Below, in pieces: positions 22,909-33,935 of a DNA stretch of 64,000 nt. A program made the position numbers and the translations under genes. Every line of letters begins with the position of its first letter. Within the stretch, counting starts at the first letter, position 1. The notes below the pieces were generated by a model. It worked only from the letters and a program-made list of their open reading frames with translations, had not been told where the DNA came from and searched no databases. The stretch is from Eremomyces bilateralis CBS 781.70 (Eukaryota; Ascomycota; Dothideomycetes; Eremomycetales; Eremomycetaceae): positions 248,001-312,000 of the forward strand of contig NW_022985078.1 of assembly GCF_010015585.1 (NCBI RefSeq), written 5' to 3'.

Positions 22909-24480
22909 ACGGGACAGCGCAAAGTAACATTCTAGTGATGGAAATACCGCTGGATTCCCACTGGACTACTTATTCCCATGAACGCGCCAGGCGGAGCCGT
23001 TCGTCCTAAACGAATCCTCGCTCCACCTCGCCTCCACATGCCACACCCTCGAATTCGCTCCCCCGCCATCTCGCACTTCGCTCCCCCCATCGCGACCGAC
23101 CCCCTTGGCGATAGCCACGGCCCCAGGACCCGGTCCCGCCACCAACGGCGCCCGACTACTCTTAGCGAGTGTCCGCGGATGGAAGCCAGTTGAAGGGAGA
23201 GGGGGCAGGGTGGTGGACTATGATAGGAGTACAACCGCGTCGTCCGGCCCCGGGTTCGACGGTGCTGGACGACGAATGAAGCAATGAGGTGCGGATAAGA
23301 TGGTTCGGTTGGGCTAGAGGGGGGATGCTGGGCTGGGGATAGGAGATGTCAGGGTTGGAAGGTAGAGCGCTTGATGCCCGTCCCGCTAAGGACTGTGTAT
23401 GATAACTATATGCGGTATCTACCTACTGTGGATTAGAAGTGCATCACCCCGTCCTAGCGATGAGTAAATCGAACGATCGCTCTCTTAGAAATCCCGAAAT
23501 CTACTATCTCAGCCTTTACATAATTCTGTCTGCTGGAGGAGAGAGGAGGGAGGAGGGAGGTAGCGTACGTAGCCATCAAGGTGCACGCAGGCACCAGAGC
23601 AATGGCGAGATTTCCCACCGAGCATCACATCATCCATTCCCATCCATTCCCATCTATCCCTCCATCCCCATCAAGGTATGGTGCGACGAATTGTTTAAGA
23701 TCTACTCGATAAGACTCACTTTCATCCATCATCCGTTCAAAATTTCAAAATAGGGATTCATTAACTCTCGGTTACTCGAAGTGCTTCCGATATCTTATAC
23801 CCAAACCGCACCACGCGATATCCCCTCCCTCCCAGCATCTCAACCGTCATCATCTCAGTCCGAATAAAAAACCGAATAGACGATTCCGACTACTTCTCCC
23901 TCTGCTCCCCACCTCCACGAGGCGCAAAACGATCGGGAAGGAAATCGGAAAACCAATATTACGCCACCGTCATCCGTCGATTCTATTAACCCACCCCCGC
24001 CCACACACCCACCGCTGCTACCACAGCAAAAACAAAACCAACGCCGCCCGAATCCAAGCAAGCAAGCAACCCAGCAGAAAAGCATGAACGCATACGCGTA
24101 GTGGACGACCGCGATGGCGGCGTCGAAATCCGATCCGGAGAAACCGATCGACCGGGCGTGGAAAGCCGAACGATCGAGAGGCGCAAAAACGGGACCGAGA
24201 ATCCTCGCAGGCAAGAAAAGCAGAAACGCCGGAAAATGTCGGGGAATCTCCGAGTCCGATGACGGATTTCTATTAATCGTGATTGGAAAGAAAAGGGATA
24301 GAGGGGACCGCGGTCGATGTATGGTAGGTCCTCCGATGAAATATCGGTCGTCCTCAAGATTCGAGATTCGATGGTCGAGGGGGTGAAAAAAGGTAAAGTC
24401 TATTCGTGCGAAGTCCAGTAACTTCACGGGTATCGTCGCATCGTGATCGACGTCATTCCGTTCGGGAGCTCGGGGCGTCC
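22909..24480. other. Convergent intergenic region
   Basis: About 1.6 kb between the stops of Dus1 and the FYVE gene. Contains simple CCATTCCCATC-type repeats near 23636-23672 and open frames without family resemblance, most likely untranslated regions. Confidence 0.5.
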
Positions 24481-25557
24481 TCAAAACGTACTCCAACTCC
24501 ACTCCCGCCCAAAACTCTGACTCAAGCTCCCAAACCGCCCCTCTGGCTTCGCCCCGCCGATCTTCACGCCGGGCGGTTTCCCTTCGCCCTGTGTCGCTCC
24601 AAGATCCGCAATCCCATCCTCTCCCTCCGCGCTAACGCTGTCGTTCTCCTCGCTTCCCACCTCACTCCCCACTCGACTCCGCTCCGCCTCCCACACGCAG
24701 TACTCTCGCCAGCAGTCCTCGCAGGCGCGGTACGCAGGTGCGCGCGGATGGAAGCGGGCGCGGTGGTCGAGCGGAACGGCGAAGGGGGAGTGGGCGGCGC
24801 AGAAGAGGTGGCCGCAGCGGCGGCAGTGGTGGCGGCGGGTGAAGAGGGAGAAGGCGGTGGTGCAGGTGGGGTGGGAGCAGGTGGGGGAGGAGAGGTCGGG
24901 CTGTGAGGTGGTTAGCTTAGATGCTGAGGGAGAGGGGGGGATGTGGCGTACCTTCCAGTGATCTCGGGTGGGGGGGCCGGTTACGGTGCCGAGCGTCTCT
25001 TCGAATTCGTCGTCAACTGGGCGGCTGAGATGGCTCTCGAGACTCCCGCCGGTATCTCTCCGTTCCCTCCACTGCCGTGCCTCCGCTCCCGCACCACGCA
25101 GGAACGGAAACATCGACCTTGCGGACTCTGGCGACGACGCGCCCGCGCTCTTCGGCGGGCTGCCGTCGCTGCTGTTCCCGTCTTTCGGCGGCGAGTGGCG
25201 GACGGGGCGCTCGGTCGGGCGGAGGACGGCGGGGACGTAGAGGGGGGATTTGAGCTGGCGGCCTTTGCGGAGGGGGAGCTGGAGGTGCGGTGGTGGTGGG
25301 GGGTGTTGGGTGGAAGGGGGGAGGGTGGTCATGGGTGCGGAGTGGCTGTGGTGGTGGTGCGCGGGTGCGGAGGTCGGAGGGTGAGGCACCTTGCCAGGAG
25401 GGGGTTGCGGGTGTGGATGGGCGGATGGTTGAAAGGGGGGTTGTTGTTGGTTGACGGGCGCGCGGGGGTTGTAATAGACGCCGGTGTCGTAGGCATTATG
25501 GAAGTTATCCGGACTATGGGTCGCGGCCGTGACGATGGAGGGCGCGATGGTCGCCAT
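24481..25557 (-). CDS. FYVE zinc-finger protein
   Basis: Exons 24952-25557 and 24481-24900, joined across a 51-nt intron (GTACGC donor, CTAACC branch). The product is about 341 residues. The N-terminal 200 residues are His/Pro-rich and disordered. From residue about 207 comes a FYVE finger: C..C in CSHPTC, the diagnostic RRHHCRRCGHLFC, then a basic loop and YRACEDCW with the last Cys pair. FYVE fingers bind phosphatidylinositol 3-phosphate on endosomes and vacuoles. A short acidic, then Gly/Ser-rich tail follows. The usual WxxD motif appears as DHWKPDL at the splice junction, which supports the intron. The intron is a multiple of three and lacks stops, so retention would insert 17 residues between this motif and the finger. 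Probable role: endosomal trafficking (inference). Confidence 0.88.
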   Translation of the reverse strand: MATIAPSIVTAATHSPDNFHNAYDTGVYYNPRAPVNQQQPPFQPSAHPHPQPPPGKVPHPPTSAPAHHHHSHSAPMTTLPPSTQHPPPPPHLQLPLRKGRQLKSPLYVPAVLRPTERPVRHSPPKDGNSSDGSPPKSAGASSPESARSMFPFLRGAGAEARQWRERRDTGGSLESHLSRPVDDEFEETLGTVTGPPTRDHWKVRHIPPSPSASKLTTSQPDLSSPTCSHPTCTTAFSLFTRRHHCRRCGHLFCAAHSPFAVPLDHRARFHPRAPAYRACEDCWREYCVWEAERSRVGSEVGSEENDSVSAEGEDGIADLGATQGEGKPPGVKIGGAKPEGRFGSLSQSFGREWSWSTF

Positions 25558-28500
25558 TGATAGGTGGAGCCGATCGGATGATTGGGAGGGATGGAAATGA
25601 TGTCGGATGATGGGAGGGATGGAGAATTGGGGGGTTGGGGTGATGGGATTATTAGATATGCATCGAGTGAGGATTGGGGAGAAAGAGGTGAGTGTTTGGG
25701 TGCTTGGGTGTTTGCGATCTCACGATAAGTGATTTGGCGGTGGGAGGTGGAGGAAAGGTGGTGGTGAGTCGAGTATTGGGTAGGAGATGAGGTAGAGTGG
25801 TAGATGTAATATCGTCGGATAAGATCACAACACACAGATTGATCCCTTCTCCCTTCACCGAACCAAAGGGGGAATGAAAGGTGTATGGAGTATGGAGGAT
25901 GGGGGTGTTTAGTTAAGTGACAAGTGACAGTTGAAGTGAAGGCGACGATAGACGCAGGAGCGGCCAGGCCCAGCCTTTTAGTTCGCGGTTTATTCGCGGA
26001 TTCTTCGCCGCTTAGGGGATTCCTGCACACGATACAATGCCGTTTAGTTGCTACTAGACTCCCTACCCTGAACCCATACCCTGAAGCATCGGGGGCTTCT
26101 CGCAGATCGACGGTGATGGTCGGCGAGAATGAACTAGGGAGCCCCTGCGGTGATGTTCCATGCCTCCATCTATCATGATAGATCTACGGGAGACGCGGCA
26201 TCGTATCGTCGTACTTTCAGTCGTTTGGATTGGCTATAGAGACACACTGGATAGCATAAACCGGTACGTGATAGTCAGTAATATATTTTACATGTTCATC
26301 TCCATCTCCGACTCCATTTCCATCCTCGTCAACATCGGAATTGATCATGACGATGCATCTCCAGTTCTGCCAGTCGCACCTGCCAATCCCGAAATCCAAT
26401 ACCTCCAGCGAGCGAATGGGAGAATCGGCGAATAAGCGGTGGCAAGCGGCTCGCCAGGATACTAGGGATCCTTGCATTAGCGTCCCCTGGATTGCTACTA
26501 CTCTTATCGCTGAATTTCCATTGGCTCTCTTCCTCCCTGTCCATCCCACCCCCTTCCACTCACAACCACCACCCGTTTTTCCTGGTGGATTCCTTCGTGC
26601 AACGTTGAACGCCTTAAACCTTCAACGCTCCCGTCGTTGCATCCCTCTTCCGATCGAGTTGATAGATGTGTCGATGATGCGGAGATGCGGCATTGAGCGG
26701 GAGTCTTTTCCGGTGGTTGATGGCTAGATGTTTTTGACTTTTGGTATTCCGTATTCGGGCCGTTCGACGCTCGGACAGGCTCCCTCGTGGAGAGGCGACC
26801 CCATCCCCAATCGAAACCGGAGCCGCTCCATGCGAACTGGAAATCAAGCCCTTTGCAGATTCAAGATTCTCCCCAACTCCCTTGCCCCAACTCCCAAGTG
26901 ACGACGGCAGAAATAATGCAAACTGCAGAGTGCAGAGTGCAGTACTATGTATTATTAGCGCAATTTCCGAAAGGCCAAACCCACGCCTCAACGCCCACTA
27001 GCGAGAGATCCCGACCCTCCCGTCGTCCCACTAAGTTCAAGATTTACCTAATGCACTTCCCATTCGTTCCTCCGTTCGGCCAGATTCTCGTGAGACGGAT
27101 ATTCGGGATCGTGGCACAGACGGTTTGCGATTCCCACGTGGATCCACGTGACCGGTCTCGGTCTATGCCGGCTGGTCACTGCGTCTTTCCTGTTTTGCTG
27201 GGGCTTGGAGGTTGGCCTGGTCAGGCTTGGCTCCAATAGTGGGCGGCCTGGATCGGATTACTGGCTTGTGTCAGTGGCGGTGCTGACTGAGAGGAGAGAC
27301 GGGAGTCCAGACCGGAGGCCAGTCCGGCGGCATGCTGGGGGGCCATTGCGGCGAGGCAAAACTAGAGTTGAACGCGAAGGCAATTGGAGAGGACATGCTA
27401 GATAAACCGATTTTAACCATCCCAATGATATGGACTCTTTTGCGACTCTTGCTCGGCAAAGACAATCTATCTTCGATCTTTCAATCATTGAACGCGATTA
27501 TCCCGAGTCGACGCGACTCCGATTGCCCTCCATCAGAGCCTGTTTCGCCGAGGTCCCATTCCAGGCCATCCTCTTATTAATCGATCGTTGTCAGCTTGTC
27601 TGGATTCACTATCAATCTCATCTATATCGATAAACAGGCCTTCGGGCTCGCAGGGGCAATCAAGGGAGGCCTGATTCCTGGTCCCTTTTTCGCAACGTGG
27701 AAGTGGACATGGTCTCTCGTCTCCACACCAGCATCGATGCCGCAGTTGTGGTGTGAATACGAATCTAGACGTCTGATGTCAGACTCGTTAATTAAGTTGT
27801 TGCGCGTCGGGTGGCACTTCTTAGTCAACCGCTCCGATGATGGATTCCATAATCAATAGCATATCTATATCCTAACCCATTCCCCCCTCCATTTCTCTAC
27901 AAGTACATCCATCTCGTGTGCATAACCCGGACGACGTCAGCGTATCATATCTAACCATGGCCGACATCCGACTCCGAATGAGACATTCAGCATGTGAATT
28001 CGCCAAGACGCTTAACCCGACCATCGAATCTACCAGCCTTTCAATCTCGAGCACGGGCCGGCTAGCCATCGGCTTCAGTCCCTAATATTATTTCCATTTA
28101 TTAAGTTTATGTTCACGCTTAGGTTCATTTTGCAGAGTACCACGTGTAGAATGGAATCATACTACTATCTCCAGAGTCGAGCCCGATGGAATGGAACGCT
28201 GGCGATGGGGGGTCCAGGAGGGGAATTTCGAGGTTTGTAGGGTTGGGGAACTGCAGCCTTGAAGCCCCAGGTATTTTTTCCTATTCACACTTCACACGTG
28301 TCTTAGTCGCGTTCAACCAATCCGAGTCGAGTTCATCTTGACTTCATGAGCGCAAGTTGTCTTGACTCTTTGACTTGATGAATTTCCTTAAAAAGCTCAT
28401 TCATTCGAATGCAGTAATGAGTAACTGCTCTTTAAGTTTAAACCCGAAGAAGAAACTTTACCATTCTCAGCCCATCTCCGCTCCAACCAACCGTCCAACA

Positions 28501-28955
28501 CAAGCAACCCCCCTCCTCCGCCGATCGGAATTCCCCAGATCCGCACCTCCGCTCATGTCAGCAGCATCCGAGCGTCCTGTGGAGGAGGATTCTGGATTCA
28601 GGATCACAAGCATTTGCATCCACCAGACATACCGACGTCGCCTGATCCTCCTCTGAACCTAGGCAATCTCCTCCCCAGCATATTAAATTCCGTCGTCTCC
28701 CCCCCATCTGCGTCTCCTTCGATTCCATTTGGCGCGTTTGGATTTATCTCTGATTCAATTGATTTTGCGTGTCTCCCCTCGCTAGCTATCGACTCGGGAA
28801 ACGCCGTCGTCTGAGCTCCTGTCTCTATCCGGCCCTGGTCTCCGCATTCGAAGCTCTATTTGCGCTTTCTGTTGATATCCACCACGCTGATATATCTAAC
28901 ATCTGCACCCAAAGTTAATCCCCCTCCTATCCCCGTAGTCGTATCCCCCACAGCC
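25558..28955. other. Gene-poor 3.4-kb divergent region
   Basis: Separates the starts of the FYVE gene (minus) and the alcohol oxidase gene (plus). Only short open frames without family resemblance are present. It carries a perfect palindrome of two E-boxes (CACGTG-GATC-CACGTG at 27135-27150) and further CACGTG sites near 28140. It may hold long untranslated leaders or noncoding transcripts, but I cannot support any specific one. Confidence 0.45.
27135..27150. promoter_or_regulatory. Double E-box palindrome
   Basis: Two CACGTG hexamers with a GATC spacer form a perfect 16-bp palindrome. CACGTG is the core site of bHLH regulators. Function here is inference only. Confidence 0.4.
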
Positions 28956-31511
28956 ATGTCTCCCACCCCCTCCCCCCCCTCCCCGCCGACCCCTTCACCA
29001 AAGACCAATGGACCACCCTCCTCGCCCTCGGCGACACCATCGTCGCCTCCCTCGAGCCCGCCTCGCCCGCCAACGCAGCCTCCACCACCGTGCTCCCCAT
29101 CCCGCAGGACGAATACAGCGCGTCTGTGGCGACGGCGAAGCGGTTCGCGGCGGCGGACGCGGACCCAAAAAATATTGAGGCGTGGATGCGGGAGAAGCCG
29201 TCAGAGAATGAGGAGTTGAAACTACAGCTGTGGAGGTTTTTGGGGAGTTATACGCCGGAGGATTTGAGGAAGCAATTTAAGTTGGTGTTGACATTGTTGA
29301 AGTATGGTAGCCCCTATCGATCTCCTCAGCCCTTGCCCTGGAACAGGCCCTTGGATGGAGTGTGCAGATTCCAGCCTTGAAACTGCGCGACTTGACGGTT
29401 TCCATATTTTTTCCATGGCTGAGTACTAATATCCTAAAGCTACCGTGCCGGCACCCTCGTCCTGGGTGGCTACGCCACCTCCTTCGCCGACCTCCCCCTC
29501 TCTTCCCGCCACGCCATCCTCCTCTCCTGGCAGAAATCCCGGATCCCCATGCTACGCCAGCTCCTGAAGAGCATGAGTATGATCTTCAAGCAGCTTGCGG
29601 CCAAGACGTCGCCCTCCCTCTACAACCTCATCGGATTCCCACGCATCCCGGTCCACGGCGAGCCGGTCCCCGGGTTCGATTTCAAGTTCATGCAGTTTCC
29701 GCCAGTCACAGGGGTGTATGTGGGAAAAGGGCCGGCGCCGGAGCCCGAGGAGGTTTTGGAGACGGATGTGGTGGTCGTGGGGAGTGGATGCGGTGGAGGT
29801 GTGTCGGCGAAGAATATTGCGGAAATGGGGTTGAGGGTTATCGTCACGGAGAAGTGGTACCATTGGCCGTCTGAGCATATGCCGATGAATGAGACCGATG
29901 GGATGGTCCATATGTTTATGGACGGAGGTGGCATCGTTGGTAAGTCCCTCTCAATTCCATCCGCTACTCCTGCTGACCTATCCAGCCGACGACTCCGATC
30001 TCATTGTCCTTGCTGGTGCCACGTGGGGTGGAGGCGGCACCATCAACTGGTCCGCCTCTCTCCAAACCCAAGGCTACGTCCGCAAAGAATGGGCCGAGAA
30101 AGATAAACTCCCCTTCTTCACCAGCGCCGCCTTCCAAACCTCCCTCGACCGCATCTGCGAGCGCATGGGCGTCTCCGACAAATTCATCGAGCACAACCAC
30201 GCCAACCGCGCCGTCCTCGACGGCGCCCGCAAACTCGGCTGGGCACACAAACCCGTCCCACAGAACACTGCCGGCAAGCAACACTACTGCGGCTACTGCA
30301 CTCTCGGCTGTGGCGCTTGCGTGAAGCAAGGCCCTGCTAACTCCTTCCTCCCGGACGCCGCCAACGCCGGCGCGCAGTTCATCGAGGGCTTCGACGCGCG
30401 GGAGATCGTATTCGAGAAGGCGCTCAAAAACGGCAAGCGCGTCGTGTCGGGCGTGCGCGGCGTGTGGACCTCACGCGACGAGAACGGCGGCGTCGCTGGC
30501 GCCCAGCGCACTGTCCGCAAGGTGTTCATCAAGGCGAAGCGCGTCATCGTCTCCGCCGGCACCATGCAGTCGCCGCTGCTCCTCCTCCGCTCCGGGCTGA
30601 AGAACAAGAACATCGGGCGCCACCTCAAAGCGCACCCGGTCAATGTCGTCGGGTTGATTTACGACCAGGAAACCCGCCCGTGGGAAGGTGGGATCCTCAC
30701 CTCGGTGGTCAACGAGTTCGAGAACCTCGACGGGCACGGCCACGGCGCGAAGATCGAAACCGCCGTCATGCTCCCGTCCACGTTCCTTACCTTCCCCGTG
30801 TGGCGCGACGCTGTCGACTGGAAGCGCCTCGCCACCAAAACCCGCCACGCCGCCTCCATGTTCGCCATGGCGCGCGACATCGGCGAGGGCTATGTGTATC
30901 CCGACCCCGTCGACGGCCGCACCCGCTTCCACTACCACGTCCACCCCCGCGACCGTGCCCACATCCTCGAAGGCCTCTGCGGCATCATCAAACTCGCCTA
31001 CATCACTGGCGCCCGCGAAATCATCCCCGGCATCCCCAGCATCCCCCCCTTCGTCCGCGCCGGGCCCATCCCCGCCTCCTCATCCTCCTCAACGTACAAC
31101 AACCCGTATCCCGCGCCCCGCGACCCCGCGCACCCGCCGCCGCCGGCGCATCCGGAATCCGACTACCCACACGCCCCCTCGACGCTCGACGACGCCGGCG
31201 TCAACGACCCCGCGCTGCTCGCGTACCTCGCGCTCATCCGCAAGACGGGGCTGTCGTACCCCGACGTGCAGTTCGTGAGCGCGCATCAGATGGGGACGTG
31301 CCGCATGGGGGCGTCGCCGAACGTGAGCGTAGTGGATCCGACAGGGGCAGTGTGGGGCACCGACGGGGTGTATGTGGCGGACGCGAGCGTGTTTCCAAGC
31401 GCGAGCGGGGTGAATCCAATGGTGACGAATATGGCGATTAGTGATTGGGTGAGTCGGGGAGTGGGGAGGGGTTTGGGGGGGGTGGAAAGGAGGGGGCAGG
31501 CGAAGTTGTAG
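28956..31511 (+). CDS. Long-chain fatty alcohol oxidase (GMC family)
   Basis: Exons about 28956-29301, 29440-29939 and 29986-31511 (introns 138 and 46 nt, both GT-AG). The product is about 790 residues, the usual size for the FAO family. N-terminal domain: DPFTKDQWTTLLALGDTIV. FAD-binding Rossmann motif: VVVGSGCGGGVSAKNIAEMG. Flavin contact: WGGGGTINWSASLQTQ. A Cys-rich motif follows (YCGYCTLGCGACVKQG), then a GMC C-terminus with SAHQMGTCRMG and a late GVYVADASVFPSASGVNPM, including the catalytic His/Asn region. The enzyme oxidises long-chain alcohols to aldehydes with O2, giving H2O2, in peroxisome or ER membranes during alkane and fatty-alcohol use. Oddity: the only nearby ATG (28956) is one base out of frame with DPFTKDQW. 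The two frames meet in a run of eight C at 28972-28979, so either the tract is miscounted or the true start exon lies upstream. Confidence 0.85.
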
Positions 31512-32138
31512 GGGGTGGGAGGATAATGGGGTTGGATAGCTTGCTTGGCGATTGAGCCTTGGATATATATGAACAGCTAATATGAAGCCTTTTCTGGATT
31601 ATGGACGTCCAAACTTCGGCATTTCATGCTGCTCTCCTTCAGGTCGCAAAATAGGGGCTTTTGGTCACGTGAATTATGCCCCAGCTTCACCCCTTTCTCG
31701 AATCACCTTCGACGTTCGACTTTCATCATCCCAACCTATGCCTATCAAGACAGTAATGCCATCTGGTACCCATTATCCTCATCGCCGATCCAGTATGGAG
31801 GCCCAATACCGAGTAATCTCACCCCGTTCAACACGCGTCTCATTGGTTACCAGCCTATTTCAGTTCATATAGATTTTCCATTAAGCGGACATTTGTTCGC
31901 CCTGTACTACCCCGCAACATATCAAGATATTAATTTCCGCTTGGCGCAATGAGTTCTTATATGCGGGCCTCAGTTATACAATGTCAATCAATGCGTCTTT
32001 TCGAATGGTTGTAAATTTTTGAATTACTGACATCATTTTTTGGGTCCTTCAGAAAGTCATAAAGATGCAGGAGAGCACCACAATCCTCACCACGCAAGTC
32101 TATACTCCCAGTCACCAACCTCATCTCTCACCACAACA
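31512..32138. other. Intergenic, promoter of Kelch gene
   Basis: About 630 bp with no gene seen. The right part is the upstream region of the secreted Kelch protein. Confidence 0.5.
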
Positions 32139-33134
32139 ATGATCCTTCACCTCCAACTCCTCGCCCTTCTCCTCTTCTCCCGCTCCCACGCCCAACCCGG
32201 CGACGACCCCCTCTCCTGCTACCGCACCCTCGTCCCCCTTCCCTCTCCCCTCCAAGAACACACCGTCGTTGCCCTCCCCCCCTCCATCTACCTCCTCGGC
32301 GGCATCGACGGCCCCTCCATCAAATCCGCCGTTCACCGCTACTCCACCCCCACCAATACCTGGTCTCTCGCCCCTCCACTCCCCATCCCCCTCCACCACC
32401 CCAACGCCATCGTCACCAACTCCTCTATCTACCTCTTCGGCGGCATCCTCGACCTCTTCCGCTGGGCCGCCTCCGCCTCATCTTGGAAATACACCCCGTC
32501 CGACCCCTCCCCCTCCTGGCAAAAGCTCGCCGACTTCCCCAACCCCCGCGGCAGCTGCGTCGTTGGCGTACACAACGGGAAGATCTGGGCTGTCGGCGGC
32601 CTGGGCCCCGCACAGCTGGGCGGCGGCCGCGCGGCGTCGACGATGGTCTCGAGCTATGATATCGCAGAGGATACGTGGACGACGCACGCGGAGCTGGCGC
32701 TGCCGGAGGGGAGGGACCATGCCGGGGGCGGAGTGGTGGGGGACACGCTGTATGTGGTGGGCGGACGGGTGGGGACGATCGCGTCGGTGCGGGACACGGT
32801 GTATGCGCTTGATTTAGGGGGGTTGCCGGGGGCGCGGTGGGTGGAGAAGCGGAAGATGGGGGTGGCCAGGGGGGGGATCGCGGCGGCGGTGGTGGAGGGG
32901 AAGATATTTGCGTTTGGGGGGGAGGGGAACGTGGAGAGTGAGAAGGGGGTGTTTGGGGAGGTGGAGGTGTATGATACGGTGGGGGATACGTGGGTGGAGG
33001 GGGAGGCGATGAGGGTTCCTAGGCATGGATTTGGGGCGGCGGTGATTGGGGAGTCGGTTTATTTGCCAGGGGGTGGGGGGACAGAGAATGGGCCGGAACC
33101 GTTGACTGTGAATGAGCGGTATGGGCCTTGTTGA
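32139..33134 (+). CDS. Secreted Kelch-repeat protein
   Basis: Single exon, 331 residues. The chosen ATG at 32139 begins a clear signal peptide (MILHLQLLALLLFSRSHAQ, cleavage after A-Q). The mature part has about six Kelch blades marked by double glycines and a spaced Tyr/Trp pair: YLLGGIDG, YLFGGILD, WAVGGLGP, YVVGGRVG, FAFGGEGN and YLPGGGGT, with W such as NTWSLAP, DTWTTHA and DTWVEGE. Six blades of about 50 residues fit a complete beta-propeller. Secreted Kelch proteins of this size occur in many ascomycetes. The ligand is unknown. Base composition is extreme: the first 450 bases are C-rich and the last 480 G-rich on the coding strand. Confidence 0.88.
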   Translation: MILHLQLLALLLFSRSHAQPGDDPLSCYRTLVPLPSPLQEHTVVALPPSIYLLGGIDGPSIKSAVHRYSTPTNTWSLAPPLPIPLHHPNAIVTNSSIYLFGGILDLFRWAASASSWKYTPSDPSPSWQKLADFPNPRGSCVVGVHNGKIWAVGGLGPAQLGGGRAASTMVSSYDIAEDTWTTHAELALPEGRDHAGGGVVGDTLYVVGGRVGTIASVRDTVYALDLGGLPGARWVEKRKMGVARGGIAAAVVEGKIFAFGGEGNVESEKGVFGEVEVYDTVGDTWVEGEAMRVPRHGFGAAVIGESVYLPGGGGTENGPEPLTVNERYGPC

Positions 33135-33935
33135 TGGTGATGCGGTGCGCTTGGGGTGAGCTGGGGAATTTATATATGGACGAAAGTGCTACGCTATGAT
33201 ACAATACCATAGTACGATAACTTGATTGGAGACCTCACACTATCATGAGGTTGGTTGGTCTTTATGCCAGATTCTCTGAGCTGACGGGTTTTACCCATTT
33301 TACTGATCTTCTTCCGTGTCTCACAAACTATAGGAAACATACAAAATATTAATATAGCATCACTCTTCTAGAGAATATGGATGCTTAAGCACCATGTCAT
33401 TGGCGGATCATATTCAATGATGAAAACAGAGATTGGGAAATCCCGTCCGGAGTAAGTTGGTATTATGTCACAGGAAAACCTGTGCTCTTTTCAGGTGTTT
33501 CAACAAGATCTACCTACTATCCCCTGCCAAAATCCGGAGATTTTTCATTTGACATGCGCGTTTTATAATTATATGAGGTCGAAGTAGGCAAGCCGAGCGG
33601 ATGAGGCCGGAAATCTTTGGATAGCTTGTGTAACCTCTGTGCTGTCAACAGTTATGGATACACAGTAAGACAGTATCCGTAGTTACAAGGATACAGTTCA
33701 AACCTCTCCCAATTCGGCCACCGCTTCTCATTGAGTCAGACGCTAAAAGGTGTAGTTAACCAGTCGCACGTGTGGAAAGATGCAGGGACAAATGGTTCAA
33801 TTCATGTGGATTTGACATCATTGAGGCGACCAGACATAAGCCCCGTTAAATATTAACGAGGCAGTAGGGTGATTTCCACTGGTGTGAGCATCTTTCTTTC
33901 CATATACTGCGAGGTTTCCCGGCAGCATATCGACA
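33135..33935. promoter_or_regulatory. Upstream region of ABC transporter
   Basis: About 800 bp with no gene. It contains the 3' end of the Kelch gene and the promoter of the transporter. Confidence 0.45.

Noticed and set aside
23855-24502. 215-codon minus-strand frame downstream of the FYVE gene
   Set aside because: No recognisable domain; most likely the 3' untranslated region of the FYVE gene.
30464-31441. 325-codon open frame inside the alcohol oxidase
   Set aside because: Arg/Pro-rich shadow of a GC-rich gene in another frame.
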